A stretch of DNA of 17,110 nt from assembly GCA_012735335.1 (NCBI GenBank), contig JAAYHO010000158.1, positions 1 through 17,110 of the forward strand. Reading direction: 5' to 3'. How positions within the stretch are numbered: the first letter of the stretch is position 1; each line of letters begins with the position of its first letter. Of the stretch, positions 1-8,319 are shown one piece after another. The DNA is from Gammaproteobacteria bacterium. GTDB taxonomy: Bacteria > Pseudomonadota > Gammaproteobacteria > Pseudomonadales > Pseudomonadaceae. The notes below the pieces were generated by a model, which was not told the origin of the DNA, searched no databases, and saw only the letters and a list, made by a program, of their open reading frames with translations. The position numbers were made by a program, and so were the translations under genes.

Positions 1-3000
1 CTGGCCGATGTGATTTACGGTATCGACTACTACCTTGAACGGGTCGCCACCGACGATATTGAACGTGGCGACGGCATCCTCGCCGCTGCCGAGAACTGCC
101 TGGCGGTGCTTGGCTATCCGCCCGCCGAGCTGCCGCGACTGCTCGCCGAGCCGGATCAGCTGCAGCCGGAACAGCCCGCCGACCAGTCGGCCGCCGTTGC
201 CGGGGCTGCCGCCGAGGACAGCGACGCCGAGGAAGACGAGGACGAACTGGATCCGGAGCTGCTGGAAATCTTTGTCGAGGAAGTCGGCGAAGTGCTGGAA
301 ACCCTGGAGGAATATACCCCCCAGTGGCAGGCCGATCACGACAACCACAGTGCCCGGGCCGAAGTGCGTCGGGCCTTCCACACCCTCAAGGGCAGTGGCC
401 GCATGGTCAAGGCCAGCGTGCTGGCGGAGTTGGCCTGGGCGGTGGAGAACATGCTCAACCGGGTGATCGACGGCAATGTCGAGGTCAGCCCCTCGGTATT
501 CGCCATGGTCAACACCGTGCGTGGCCTGATGCCGTCGCTGCTGGATGATTTCGCCAGCGGCCGTGCCAGCCCGCTGGCGGTGGTCGAGCGACTGACCGGC
601 CAGGCCGAGATGCTGTCCCGGGGTGAGATTCCTGCCGAGCCCATCAGCCTGGATGAGGCGGTTACCGCCGAACCGGTTGCCAGCATCGAGCTGGACGAGC
701 CCGAGGTGCTGGAAGCACCGACGTTGCCCGAGCCGGAGCTGGAAGAAATCGAGCTGGATATTGTCGAGCCCGAGCCCGAGCCCGAAAGCGAGCTGGAGCC
801 GGAAGTCGAGTTTGTCGCCGAAGCCGAGCCGGATGTCGACCCCGACATCGAGCTGGAGTCCGAGGCTGAGCCCGAGCTGGAAGTCGAGTTCATCCTTCCC
901 GAGTCGGACATCCTTGTCGAGCTGCCGGACGAACCGGGCGAAGAACTGCCGGAAATCGAACTGGAGCTGGAACCGCTGGCGGATCTGCCCGAGCCCGAGG
1001 TGTCGGAGACCGAGCCGGAGATCCTGCCGGAGGCCGAAGCCGAACCGGCAGTCGAGGATCTGGTCGACAGCTGGCAACCGGCCGCCGCCATGGCCGAGGA
1101 CGATACGGCAGACGAGCTGGATCCGCTGCTGCTGAAGATCTTCCGCAACGAAACCGAAGCCCACGTAGGGCAGATCAATGCCTACCTGACCAAGTGTGAG
1201 CAGGGCCTGCCGCTGCCGTTGAGCGACGCCTTGCAGCGTGCCCTGCACACCCTCAAGGGCAGTGCGCACATGGCTGGCATGCAGCCGGTGGCCCAGTTGG
1301 CGACACCGCTGGAAAAACTGACCAAGGACTTCAAGAACAACCTCATTCCTGCCGACCGTGCGGTGGTGGCGTTGTTGCGTGACGCCGTGGACCTGCTGCA
1401 GCAATGGCTGACCCAGGATGACGCCCAGCAACCGCTGGCCGGCAGCGATGAATTCCTGCAGCGCCTGGAAGCGGTCTATCAGGATGCCATGCAGCAGCGT
1501 GAGAGCAGCCGGGCCGAGGCCGATGGCGGCAGCGATGTCGACATGCTGTCGATCTTCCTCACCGAGGGCATCGAGCTGCTGCTGGATGCCGCCGATGAGC
1601 TGGCCCAGGGTGACAGCATTGACCACGCGGCCCAGGGTCGCGCCCTGCGAGCTCTGGCTGATGTGGCGCTGGATGTGGATCTGGAGCCGATCAGCGAGCT
1701 GTGTCAGGGGCTGGAAGACGTGCACGAGGCGCTGGTGGGTCAGCGTCTGCAGTTCAATGACGAGGTCTCCGCAGTCTTGGCCCAGGGCCACGAGCGCCTG
1801 ATTGCGATGATGGATCAGGTGGCTGCACATCAGCATGTCCATACCGCCGCCACTGAACTGGATCTGCTCCAGGGGCTGTTCTCCAAACCGGTCGAGCTGC
1901 CGACCCCCGTGGCGTCGCCGCTGCCGGCAACTGAGGTGCCGAGTGGCCACAGTGTTGCTGCTGCGGCCGAGCCGATCGACGGACAGTGGAACCCGGCCGA
2001 TGCCGGTACCGATGCCGAACTGGTGGATATCTTCCTCGAAGAGGCCCAGGAAATTCTCGACAGCGCGGCGGGCAGTCTGCAGCAGTGGCTGGCCGCGCCG
2101 CAGGACGATGCCCCGCTGCATGCCCTGCTGCGTGACCTGCACACCCTCAAGGGTGGCGCGCGCATGGCGGAAATCCGTCCGGTGGGGGATCTGTCCCACG
2201 AGCTGGAATTCGTCTACGAAGGGCTGGTCGGCAAGCGTTTCGAGCTGGTCGACGGCCTGCCTGAACTGCTGCTGGCCAGTCAGGATGCGCTGGCGGAAAT
2301 GGTCGAGGGCATCCTCGATGGCCGTTCGATCAGCGACGGCATGACCCTGACCCGGGCCATCCGCGACTTCCGTGCCCAGCCGGACCAGCCGCCGCAACTG
2401 GCCAGCGAGGCACCGGCCATGGCCGAGCCGGAGCAGCCAGCTGTCGAAACCGAAGCGGTACCGGTGGAACAGCCTGCGGCGACACCGAGCGTGGTCGTCG
2501 AGCCAGTCTCCGGCATGCTCGCCATGTTCATCGAGGAAGCCCGCGAACTGTTGCAACCCTGCAGTGCGCTGCTGACTCAACAGGAAAGCGATCCGCAGGC
2601 GGCGCTGGAGCTGCTGCACCGTATCGAAACCCTCAAGGGCAGTGCCCGGCTGGCCGATCAGGCTGCGCTGGCCGATCAGGCCAGGCAGCTGGAGCAGGCT
2701 CTGCATCAGGCTGGGCCGGGGCAGCAACTCCTGCTGCAGGAGACGCTGGCCAGTCTGCAGGCCGGGGTCGAGCAACTGGCCAGCGGCCAGAGTCTGCCCG
2801 CCGTGGACTGGAGCCTGCCACTGGTGGCTGCGCAACCGCTTCCGGCAGAGGTGCCGAGCGTGCCGGAGGACGGCAGCGAGCGCACCCTGGCCGAGGTTCG
2901 CCGTATCCTGCGCGAGGCCATGGGCGCCGACCAGGCCGACAAAGCCGCAGTCAGCCGCTCCACGGTTCAGGAGTCGGTCAAGGTACCCGCCGCGCTGCTG

Positions 3001-4788
3001 GAAGAACTGGTCAACCTGGCCGGTGAGACCTCCATCTTCCGTGGCCGGGTCGAACAGCAGGTCAGTGATATCAGTCACACGCTGAACGATATGGAAAGCA
3101 CCATCGAACGGGTGCGCGACCAGTTGCGGCGTCTGGACATGGAAACCCAGGCGCAGATCCTGTCCCGTCACCAGGACGAGATCGAACAGGGTTACGAGGA
3201 CTTCGACCCGCTGGAAATGGACCAGTACTCCCAGCTCCAGCAACTGTCCCGTTCGCTGTTCGAATCCGCCTCGGACATGCTGGACCTGAAGGAAACCCTG
3301 GCCACCCGCAGCCGTGATGCCGAGACCCTGCTGCTGCAGCAGGCCCGGGTCAATACCGAGCTGCAGGAAGGTCTCATGCGTACCCGCATGGTGCCCTTCG
3401 AGCGCCTGCTGCCACGCCTGCGGCGAGTGGTTCGCCAGGTCGCTGCCGAGATCGGCAAGCAGGTCAACCTGGTGGTCGGCAACGCCGAAGGGGAAATGGA
3501 CCGCAGCGTACTGGAACGCATGATGGGCCCACTGGAGCACATGCTGCGTAACGCCGTCGACCACGGTATCGAGCTGCCCGCCCAGCGTACCGAGCGGGGC
3601 AAGGCCGAGGCCGGGCAGATCAGTCTGGACCTGCAGCGCGAAGGTGGTGAAATCGTGCTGCGGCTGTCCGACGACGGCCGCGGCGTGGATCTCGAGGCGG
3701 TGCGGCGCAAGGCCATCGAGCGGGGCCTGATGGACGCCGATGCCAACCTGACCGATCAGGAGGTGCTGCAGTTCATCCTCGAGGCGGGTTTCAGTACCGC
3801 GCAGCAGGTCACGCAGATTTCCGGCCGGGGCGTGGGCATGGACGTGGTCAACAGCGAGATCAAGCAGCTCGGCGGCAGCATGGTGCTGCATACCGAGCCG
3901 GGTCAGGGCACCACCTTCATCATCCGCCTGCCGTTTACCGTATCGGTGAACCGGGCGCTGATGGTGTACTCGGGTGATGACCTGTATGCCATCCCGCTGA
4001 ACACCATCGAGGGTATCGTGCGGGTCTCCGGCTACGAGCTGGAAGCCTACTATGCACCGGATGCGCCGCCCTTCGAGTATGCCGGCAAGCATTACGACCT
4101 GCGCTATCTGGGTGGGCTGCTGGGTACCAGCCAGCAACCCAGACTGAGCGGGCACAGTCTGCCGCTGCCGGTGATCCTGGTGCGCGGTGCCGAGCACAGC
4201 ATCGCGGTACAGGTGGATGCGCTGGCGGGCTCGCGGGAAATCGTGGTGAAGAACCTCGGCAAGCAGTTTGCCGTGGTCCCGGGTATTTCCGGCGCGACCA
4301 TCCTCGGGGATGGTCGCGTGGTGGTGATTCTCGATCTGCTGGCGGTAATCCGCGCCCAGCAGGCCCACGCTCACCACGGGCAGCATGCCGAGCAGTTGCC
4401 GGCCAGTGAGGACCGGCCCACCCTGGTCATGGTGGTGGATGACTCCATCACCGTGCGCAAGGTCACCAGCCGTCTGCTGGAACGCCATGGCATGGAGGTG
4501 GTCACCGCCAAGGATGGGGTCGATGCGATCGCCCGACTGCAGGATATCCAGCCGGATATCATGCTGCTGGATATCGAGATGCCGCGCATGGATGGCTTCG
4601 AGGTGGCCACCCTGGTGCGCCATGATGAGCGCCTGAAGGAGTTGCCGATCATCATGATCACCTCGCGGACCGGTGAGAAGCACCGTGAGCGGGCGCGCAA
4701 CATCGGCGTCAACGAGTATCTCGGCAAGCCCTATCACGAAGCTGAGTTGCTGGAGCTGATAGGCACACTGGTGGGTCGTGGCGACTGA
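1..4788 (+). CDS. chpA: ChpA, hybrid chemosensory histidine kinase of the Pil-Chp system (5' end missing)
   Basis: This CheA-type kinase of the type IV pilus chemosensory system passes phosphate to response regulators of the PilG/PilH type. The frame is open from base 1, so the 1595 residues seen are the C-terminal part of a protein of roughly 2400 residues in Pseudomonas. Numbering from base 1: histidine phosphotransfer (HPt) modules with acceptors H127, H416 and H714 in (F/L)HTLKG motifs; a degenerate module around 512-630; an HPt-like module with E876 in place of histidine; an acidic linker at about 218-356; a dimerisation segment from about 992; the ATPase domain with N-box N1184 and D1187-H1188, DDGRG at 1224-1228 and GRGVGM at 1275-1280; a CheW-like domain at about 1317-1455; and a C-terminal receiver with D1480-D1481, acceptor D1524, T1554 and K1576. 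The kinase core and receiver look intact. The stop lies inside chpB, so translation is probably coupled. Confidence 0.95.
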   Translation: MADVIYGIDYYLERVATDDIERGDGILAAAENCLAVLGYPPAELPRLLAEPDQLQPEQPADQSAAVAGAAAEDSDAEEDEDELDPELLEIFVEEVGEVLETLEEYTPQWQADHDNHSARAEVRRAFHTLKGSGRMVKASVLAELAWAVENMLNRVIDGNVEVSPSVFAMVNTVRGLMPSLLDDFASGRASPLAVVERLTGQAEMLSRGEIPAEPISLDEAVTAEPVASIELDEPEVLEAPTLPEPELEEIELDIVEPEPEPESELEPEVEFVAEAEPDVDPDIELESEAEPELEVEFILPESDILVELPDEPGEELPEIELELEPLADLPEPEVSETEPEILPEAEAEPAVEDLVDSWQPAAAMAEDDTADELDPLLLKIFRNETEAHVGQINAYLTKCEQGLPLPLSDALQRALHTLKGSAHMAGMQPVAQLATPLEKLTKDFKNNLIPADRAVVALLRDAVDLLQQWLTQDDAQQPLAGSDEFLQRLEAVYQDAMQQRESSRAEADGGSDVDMLSIFLTEGIELLLDAADELAQGDSIDHAAQGRALRALADVALDVDLEPISELCQGLEDVHEALVGQRLQFNDEVSAVLAQGHERLIAMMDQVAAHQHVHTAATELDLLQGLFSKPVELPTPVASPLPATEVPSGHSVAAAAEPIDGQWNPADAGTDAELVDIFLEEAQEILDSAAGSLQQWLAAPQDDAPLHALLRDLHTLKGGARMAEIRPVGDLSHELEFVYEGLVGKRFELVDGLPELLLASQDALAEMVEGILDGRSISDGMTLTRAIRDFRAQPDQPPQLASEAPAMAEPEQPAVETEAVPVEQPAATPSVVVEPVSGMLAMFIEEARELLQPCSALLTQQESDPQAALELLHRIETLKGSARLADQAALADQARQLEQALHQAGPGQQLLLQETLASLQAGVEQLASGQSLPAVDWSLPLVAAQPLPAEVPSVPEDGSERTLAEVRRILREAMGADQADKAAVSRSTVQESVKVPAALLEELVNLAGETSIFRGRVEQQVSDISHTLNDMESTIERVRDQLRRLDMETQAQILSRHQDEIEQGYEDFDPLEMDQYSQLQQLSRSLFESASDMLDLKETLATRSRDAETLLLQQARVNTELQEGLMRTRMVPFERLLPRLRRVVRQVAAEIGKQVNLVVGNAEGEMDRSVLERMMGPLEHMLRNAVDHGIELPAQRTERGKAEAGQISLDLQREGGEIVLRLSDDGRGVDLEAVRRKAIERGLMDADANLTDQEVLQFILEAGFSTAQQVTQISGRGVGMDVVNSEIKQLGGSMVLHTEPGQGTTFIIRLPFTVSVNRALMVYSGDDLYAIPLNTIEGIVRVSGYELEAYYAPDAPPFEYAGKHYDLRYLGGLLGTSQQPRLSGHSLPLPVILVRGAEHSIAVQVDALAGSREIVVKNLGKQFAVVPGISGATILGDGRVVVILDLLAVIRAQQAHAHHGQHAEQLPASEDRPTLVMVVDDSITVRKVTSRLLERHGMEVVTAKDGVDAIARLQDIQPDIMLLDIEMPRMDGFEVATLVRHDERLKELPIIMITSRTGEKHRERARNIGVNEYLGKPYHEAELLELIGTLVGRGD
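652..1068 (+). repeat. Acidic Glu/Pro low-complexity linker inside chpA
   Basis: Within chpA, codons 218-356 encode a long run dominated by Glu, Pro, Leu and Asp, with irregular repeats of Glu-Pro and Glu-Leu units. A short perfect tandem of the hexamer GAGCCC lies near 766-783. It separates the first and second intact HPt modules in the window. It probably forms a flexible, highly charged tether; this role is inferred from composition only. Confidence 0.75.
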
Positions 4789-5740
4789 TGTACGGGTGCC
4801 GACCGTCGCTCTGCTGGTGGCCTGCAATGACAGGCGCACCCGGCTCAGCGAGGCGGTACAGCGTTTCGGCTATGCGGTGGGCTTCGAACAGCCCCCCGCC
4901 CAGCTGGATGCCGGGCAACTGGCACAGGTGGTAACCGACCTCTGGCTGCTGGACATGGCCGAGGACTCGCCGCTGGTCGACTGGCTGCTGGAGCACAGCG
5001 AGGTGCCGGTGCTGCTGGGCAATGATGAAATCCCCTCGCAGAAGGATGAGGATTACCCGCGCTGGCAGCGGCGGCTGTACGCCAAGTTGGGCAAGCTGCT
5101 GGGTGCGCCACCGATAGTGCCGCAGCTGAGCGTGCCGACTCCGGCGCCGGCAACGGGCGCCTGCAGTGTCTGGCTGCTGGGGGCATCCCTCGGTGGCCCG
5201 GCGGCGGTCAAGGGCTTCCTCGATGCCCTGCCCGCCCAGCTGCCCGTCGCCTTCGTCTACGCGCAGCATATCGATGCGGGTTTCGAGCATCAGTTGCCGC
5301 GCATACTGGGACGGGAAAACCACTGGCGGGTACGCAACTGCGAGGATGGCAGCCGTCTGCAACCGGGTGATGTGCTGGTGGCACCCATCTCCCGGGCATT
5401 GAAATTCGGTGTTGATGGTCAGGTATGCCTGCAGGACTCGGCCTGGCCCGGGGCCTATCAACCGGCCATCGAGACCCTGCTGGATGAGGTGAACGCGGCC
5501 TTTGCCCCCCACTGTGGGGCGATCATCTTCAGTGGCATGGGTGAGGATGGTGTGGCTGCCTGCGGACGCATGCGCCGCCAGGGTATGCAGGTATGGACCC
5601 AGAGCGCGTCCAGCGCGGCCTGCGCGACCATGCCTGAGGCGGTGCAGCAGGCTGGCTTCAGCAGCCGTGAAGGGTCTCCAGAGGAGCTGGCACTGGCCAT
5701 GCGCCAATGGCTTGAACAGGAACGCCCGGTACCCGCCTGA
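4778..5740 (+). CDS. chpB: ChpB, CheB-type protein-glutamate methylesterase of the Pil-Chp system
   Basis: This 320-residue protein should demethylate the chemoreceptor (PilJ-like), opposing the PilK methyltransferase. The C-terminal methylesterase domain starts near residue 129. It has the family's catalytic triad: S137 in GASLGG, H164 in AQHID and D257 in GMGEDG. The N-terminal 110 residues look like a decayed receiver: LWLLDM offers D59 as a possible acceptor, but the second acidic-pocket residue, the Thr/Ser and the Lys are not evident. The GTG start at 4778 overlaps the end of chpA by 11 bases and has no clear ribosome binding site, which suggests coupled translation; an in-frame GTG at 4796 is a possible alternative. 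chpC follows after 27 bases, consistent with one operon. Confidence 0.93.
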   Translation: MATDVRVPTVALLVACNDRRTRLSEAVQRFGYAVGFEQPPAQLDAGQLAQVVTDLWLLDMAEDSPLVDWLLEHSEVPVLLGNDEIPSQKDEDYPRWQRRLYAKLGKLLGAPPIVPQLSVPTPAPATGACSVWLLGASLGGPAAVKGFLDALPAQLPVAFVYAQHIDAGFEHQLPRILGRENHWRVRNCEDGSRLQPGDVLVAPISRALKFGVDGQVCLQDSAWPGAYQPAIETLLDEVNAAFAPHCGAIIFSGMGEDGVAACGRMRRQGMQVWTQSASSAACATMPEAVQQAGFSSREGSPEELALAMRQWLEQERPVPA

Positions 5741-5767
5741 CGTGCGGTACGGGCAAGAGGATCAGAT

Positions 5768-6226
5768 ATGTCAGATGCACTGGATAGTCTCAACGGCCTG
5801 ATTGTTCCGCTGGCGGAGCAGCCCATGCTGCTGCCCAACGTCGCGGTGGCCGAGCTGGTCGGCTATCGGTTGGGTCAGCCCGCCAGCCAGGGGCCGGAAT
5901 GGTTTCTCGGTTGGGCCAACTGGCGGGACCAGCGTATACCGCTGCTGGACCCCGGGCTGCTGTTCGGTCAGCCGCCAGCGGACGGCCCAGCGCCACGCAT
6001 GTTGATTCTCAACGCCGTGAGTGGTCGCGCGGGTATGCCTTTCATCGCCATGCGGGTGGCAGGTATTCCCCGTTCCACACGGGTGGTGCGCGGGGAACTG
6101 ACCGTGGCGGGCAGCCCCGGCAACTATGTCAGCCAGGTAGTGAGCCTGGCTGACGAAGAACAGCATCTGCTGATACCCGATCTGGACAGCATCGAACGGG
6201 TGCTGGAGCAGGTTGCCACTCAGTGA
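5768..6226 (+). CDS. chpC: ChpC, CheW-like adaptor of the Pil-Chp system
   Basis: This 152-residue single-domain protein of the CheW family is expected to couple a chemoreceptor to the ChpA kinase. The N-terminal stretch around residues 10-30, with LIVPLAEQP and LLPNVAVAELVGY, resembles ChpC of Pseudomonas. The family features visible are a tryptophan-rich turn (FLGWANWR) followed by IPLLDPG, and a late stretch that ends in a helix (DLDSIERVLEQV). An AAGAGG ribosome binding site lies about 7 bases before the ATG. It is the last chp gene here: the chpD and chpE genes that follow in P. aeruginosa are absent from this side. Its stop codon overlaps the stop of the opposing envZ. Confidence 0.9.
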   Translation: MSDALDSLNGLIVPLAEQPMLLPNVAVAELVGYRLGQPASQGPEWFLGWANWRDQRIPLLDPGLLFGQPPADGPAPRMLILNAVSGRAGMPFIAMRVAGIPRSTRVVRGELTVAGSPGNYVSQVVSLADEEQHLLIPDLDSIERVLEQVATQ

Positions 6227-7530
6227 AGCGTTAGCGGAATCCGCACCCGGGCCTCGGTACCGCCGCCGCTGCGGTTGAGCAGCTGCACACTGATGCTCTG
6301 GCTGTCGGCAATCCGCTTGACGATCGCCAACCCCAGCCCGGTGCCCTTGGTCGAACGGGCCCGGTCGCCACGGATAAAGGGCGTGAACAGGTCCTCGCCC
6401 TCGCTCTGATCCACCCCCGGCCCGCGGTCCAGCACGCTGACCACCGCGCAGGGTTCCAGGCTGCTCCGGTCCAGATAGCTGGTCAGCTCCACACCGGTAC
6501 CCCCGTGGTTCAGGGCGTTCTCCACCAGGTTGGTCAGCAGCCGCTTGATCGACAGCCGCCGCAGGGCCAGCTCCGGCACTGGCTGCAGATACAGGCCGAT
6601 CGGCTGCTCGGCGGTATTCAGTGGCGCGACCACCTCGCTGATCAGCTCGTTCAGGTCGCAAAGCTGGAAAGGCTCGGCACTGCCGTCGCGGATATAGGCC
6701 ATGAACTGATCGAGAATGGCGTCCATATCCTCGATATCCCGGATCATCCCCTCGGTCAGCTCCGGCTCCGCATCGGACATCAGCTCGGTGGACAGACGCA
6801 TGCGCGTCAGCGGGGTGCGCAGGTCGTGGGATACCCCGGCCAGCAGCAGCGCGCGGTCGCTGTTGGCCTGTTCGACATCCTGGGCCATCTGGTTGAAGGC
6901 CCGGTACACCTCGGCAATCTCCGCCGGGCCGCTGGTGTCCAGCAGGCGCACGCTGTGGCCCTGACCGATGCGCTGGGCAGCCCGCTCCAGGGTCTTCAGC
7001 GGGCGGTTGAGCTGGCGCACGAAGATCCACGCCGCGCCAATCGACAGCATGATGATCAGCGCCGACCAGGTCATCACCAGCCCCAGCCGCTGGCCGCGCA
7101 GGGGGTGGGCGTACAGCGGCACCTTCAGCCAGTGTTCGCCATAGTTGGGCTGATGTATCCAGATCGCCGGCTGGCCCTGGGTCTCGACGCGGATCTGCGT
7201 GCGATCACCCAGCTCGTTGCGCAACTGGCTGGTGAACACGCCGGAATAGGGCCAGTGCACCTCGCCGGGCGGGGTCTGGCTGTGGTGCACCAGCTGCATG
7301 CCGGTCAGGCGCTCCATGTCGGCCCGGGCCTCCGGGCCGCTGGCCCAGTAGGCGTGCACCAGCATGGCGGTGCCGTGGCTGTACTGGCGGTCGACCAGCA
7401 GGTCCTCGTTGCTGACCAGATACAGCAGGGTCAGGATCTTCGAGAACAGCAGGGTCAGCAGCACCAGCAGCAGGGTGCGGGCAAAGAAACTGCGGGGCAG
7501 CAGCGGATGCCAGCCCGGGCCGCCCTTCAC
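6220..7530 (-). CDS. envZ: EnvZ/AmgS-type membrane sensor histidine kinase
   Basis: This 436-residue inner-membrane sensor phosphorylates the OmpR-like regulator encoded just upstream. One membrane segment covers about residues 15-39, followed by a periplasmic loop to about 150, a second segment at about 152-171, and a HAMP domain to about 225. The dimerisation helix carries the phosphorylated H235 in SHDLRTP. The ATPase domain has N334 and N338 (N-box), DRGPG at 368-372 and GTGLGLAI at 396-403. It begins with GTG inside the GTGA shared with the ompR stop, a 4-base overlap typical of coupled translation. The neighbourhood (ompR, tex, thioesterase, gshA) matches P. aeruginosa amgRS, an envelope-stress and aminoglycoside-tolerance system, better than an osmoporin controller. 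That functional choice is inference from synteny. Confidence 0.94.
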   Translation of the reverse strand: MKGGPGWHPLLPRSFFARTLLLVLLTLLFSKILTLLYLVSNEDLLVDRQYSHGTAMLVHAYWASGPEARADMERLTGMQLVHHSQTPPGEVHWPYSGVFTSQLRNELGDRTQIRVETQGQPAIWIHQPNYGEHWLKVPLYAHPLRGQRLGLVMTWSALIIMLSIGAAWIFVRQLNRPLKTLERAAQRIGQGHSVRLLDTSGPAEIAEVYRAFNQMAQDVEQANSDRALLLAGVSHDLRTPLTRMRLSTELMSDAEPELTEGMIRDIEDMDAILDQFMAYIRDGSAEPFQLCDLNELISEVVAPLNTAEQPIGLYLQPVPELALRRLSIKRLLTNLVENALNHGGTGVELTSYLDRSSLEPCAVVSVLDRGPGVDQSEGEDLFTPFIRGDRARSTKGTGLGLAIVKRIADSQSISVQLLNRSGGGTEARVRIPLTLH

Positions 7531-8252
7531 TGCTGCTGACCATCCGGCACGAATACGTAACCCACCCCCCAGACCGTCTGGATATAGCGGGGCTTGGAGG
7601 GATCGGGCTCCAGCAGACGGCGCAGGCGCGAGATCTGCACATCAATCGAGCGCTCCAGCGCATCCCACTCCCGGCCCCGGGCCAGTTGCATCAACTTGTC
7701 CCGGGTCAGTGGTACCCGCGGGTGATGCACCAGCGCCTTGAGCACCGAGAACTCCCCGGAGGTGAGCATATGCACCTCGTCGCCGCGCTTGAGCTCCCGG
7801 GTCGACAGGCTCAGCACGAAGTCGCCGAAGGTCACCTCGTTATCCTCGGTGGTCGGCGCCCCGGGAATCTGCGGTGCCTGACGGCGCAGCACCGCCTTGA
7901 TCCGCGCTACCAGCTCCCGGGGGTTGAACGGCTTGGGCAGATAATCGTCAGCGCCCAGTTCCAGCCCCTGGATGCGGCTGGTCTCATCGCCCTTGGCGGT
8001 GAGCATGATGATGGGGGTGGAGTTGCCCTGCTCGCGCAGGCGTTCGCAGGCCTTGAGGCCATCCTCGCCGGGCAGCATCAGATCCAGCACTATCAGCGAG
8101 TACAGCTCCCGGGCCAGCAGCCGATCCATCTGCGCGGTGTCCTCCACCGCGCGTACCCGATAACCCTGCTCGGTCAGGAAACGCTCCAGCAGACGACGCA
8201 GGCGCGCATCATCATCGACGATGAGAATCTTTTCCCCTTCTGTATTGCTCAT
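7527..8252 (-). CDS. ompR: OmpR/AmgR-type response regulator
   Basis: This 241-residue cytoplasmic DNA-binding regulator is the partner of the adjacent EnvZ-like kinase. The receiver domain (about 7-123) has acidic pocket residues D13-D15, acceptor D57 in LIVLDLMLPGEDG, T85 and K107 in LPKPF. The winged-helix OmpR/PhoB domain (about 137-237) includes TSGEFSVLKALV, RSIDVQISRLRR and the terminal IQTVWGVGYVF. The frame extends 12 bases upstream to a GTG at 8264, but the ATG at 8252 is preferred because AAAGGTGG lies 8 bases ahead of it. Three tandem OmpR-like half-sites lie 68-92 bases upstream, so autoregulation is likely. The stop overlaps the envZ start. Confidence 0.95.
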   Translation of the reverse strand: MSNTEGEKILIVDDDARLRRLLERFLTEQGYRVRAVEDTAQMDRLLARELYSLIVLDLMLPGEDGLKACERLREQGNSTPIIMLTAKGDETSRIQGLELGADDYLPKPFNPRELVARIKAVLRRQAPQIPGAPTTEDNEVTFGDFVLSLSTRELKRGDEVHMLTSGEFSVLKALVHHPRVPLTRDKLMQLARGREWDALERSIDVQISRLRRLLEPDPSKPRYIQTVWGVGYVFVPDGQQQ

Positions 8253-8260
8253 ATGCAGCA

Positions 8261-8268
8261 CCACCTTT
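8261..8268 (-). promoter_or_regulatory. Ribosome binding site that sets the ompR start
   Basis: The minus strand reads AAAGGTGG here, 8 bases before the ATG at 8252. A possible upstream GTG start at 8264 would lie inside this site, so the ATG is chosen. Confidence 0.7.
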
Positions 8269-8319
8269 GTGTAAGCCTGTCATTGTCGCTGATGCCAGTG
8301 GCCGAGGGCGCTGGCCATT

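Noticed and set aside
336..1178. Serine-rich open frame on the minus strand opposite the ChpA acidic linker
   Set aside because: It is the mirror of GAG/GAA/GAC-rich codons of chpA; the product is almost only Ser and Gly with no domain, and the plus-strand reading is clearly right.
6505..7539. Long plus-strand open frame opposite envZ, and similar long frames opposite chpB (4709-5707), tex (9541-10479), gshA (11295-12614), the quinone reductase (12856-13980) and ntrC (14986-16380)
   Set aside because: High GC content removes stops in the antisense frame. The products are rich in Gln, His, Gly and Val without motifs, and they lie fully on well-recognised genes.
8264..8265. GTG start of ompR at 8264
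   Set aside because: It falls within the ribosome binding site for the ATG at 8252, so it has no site of its own.
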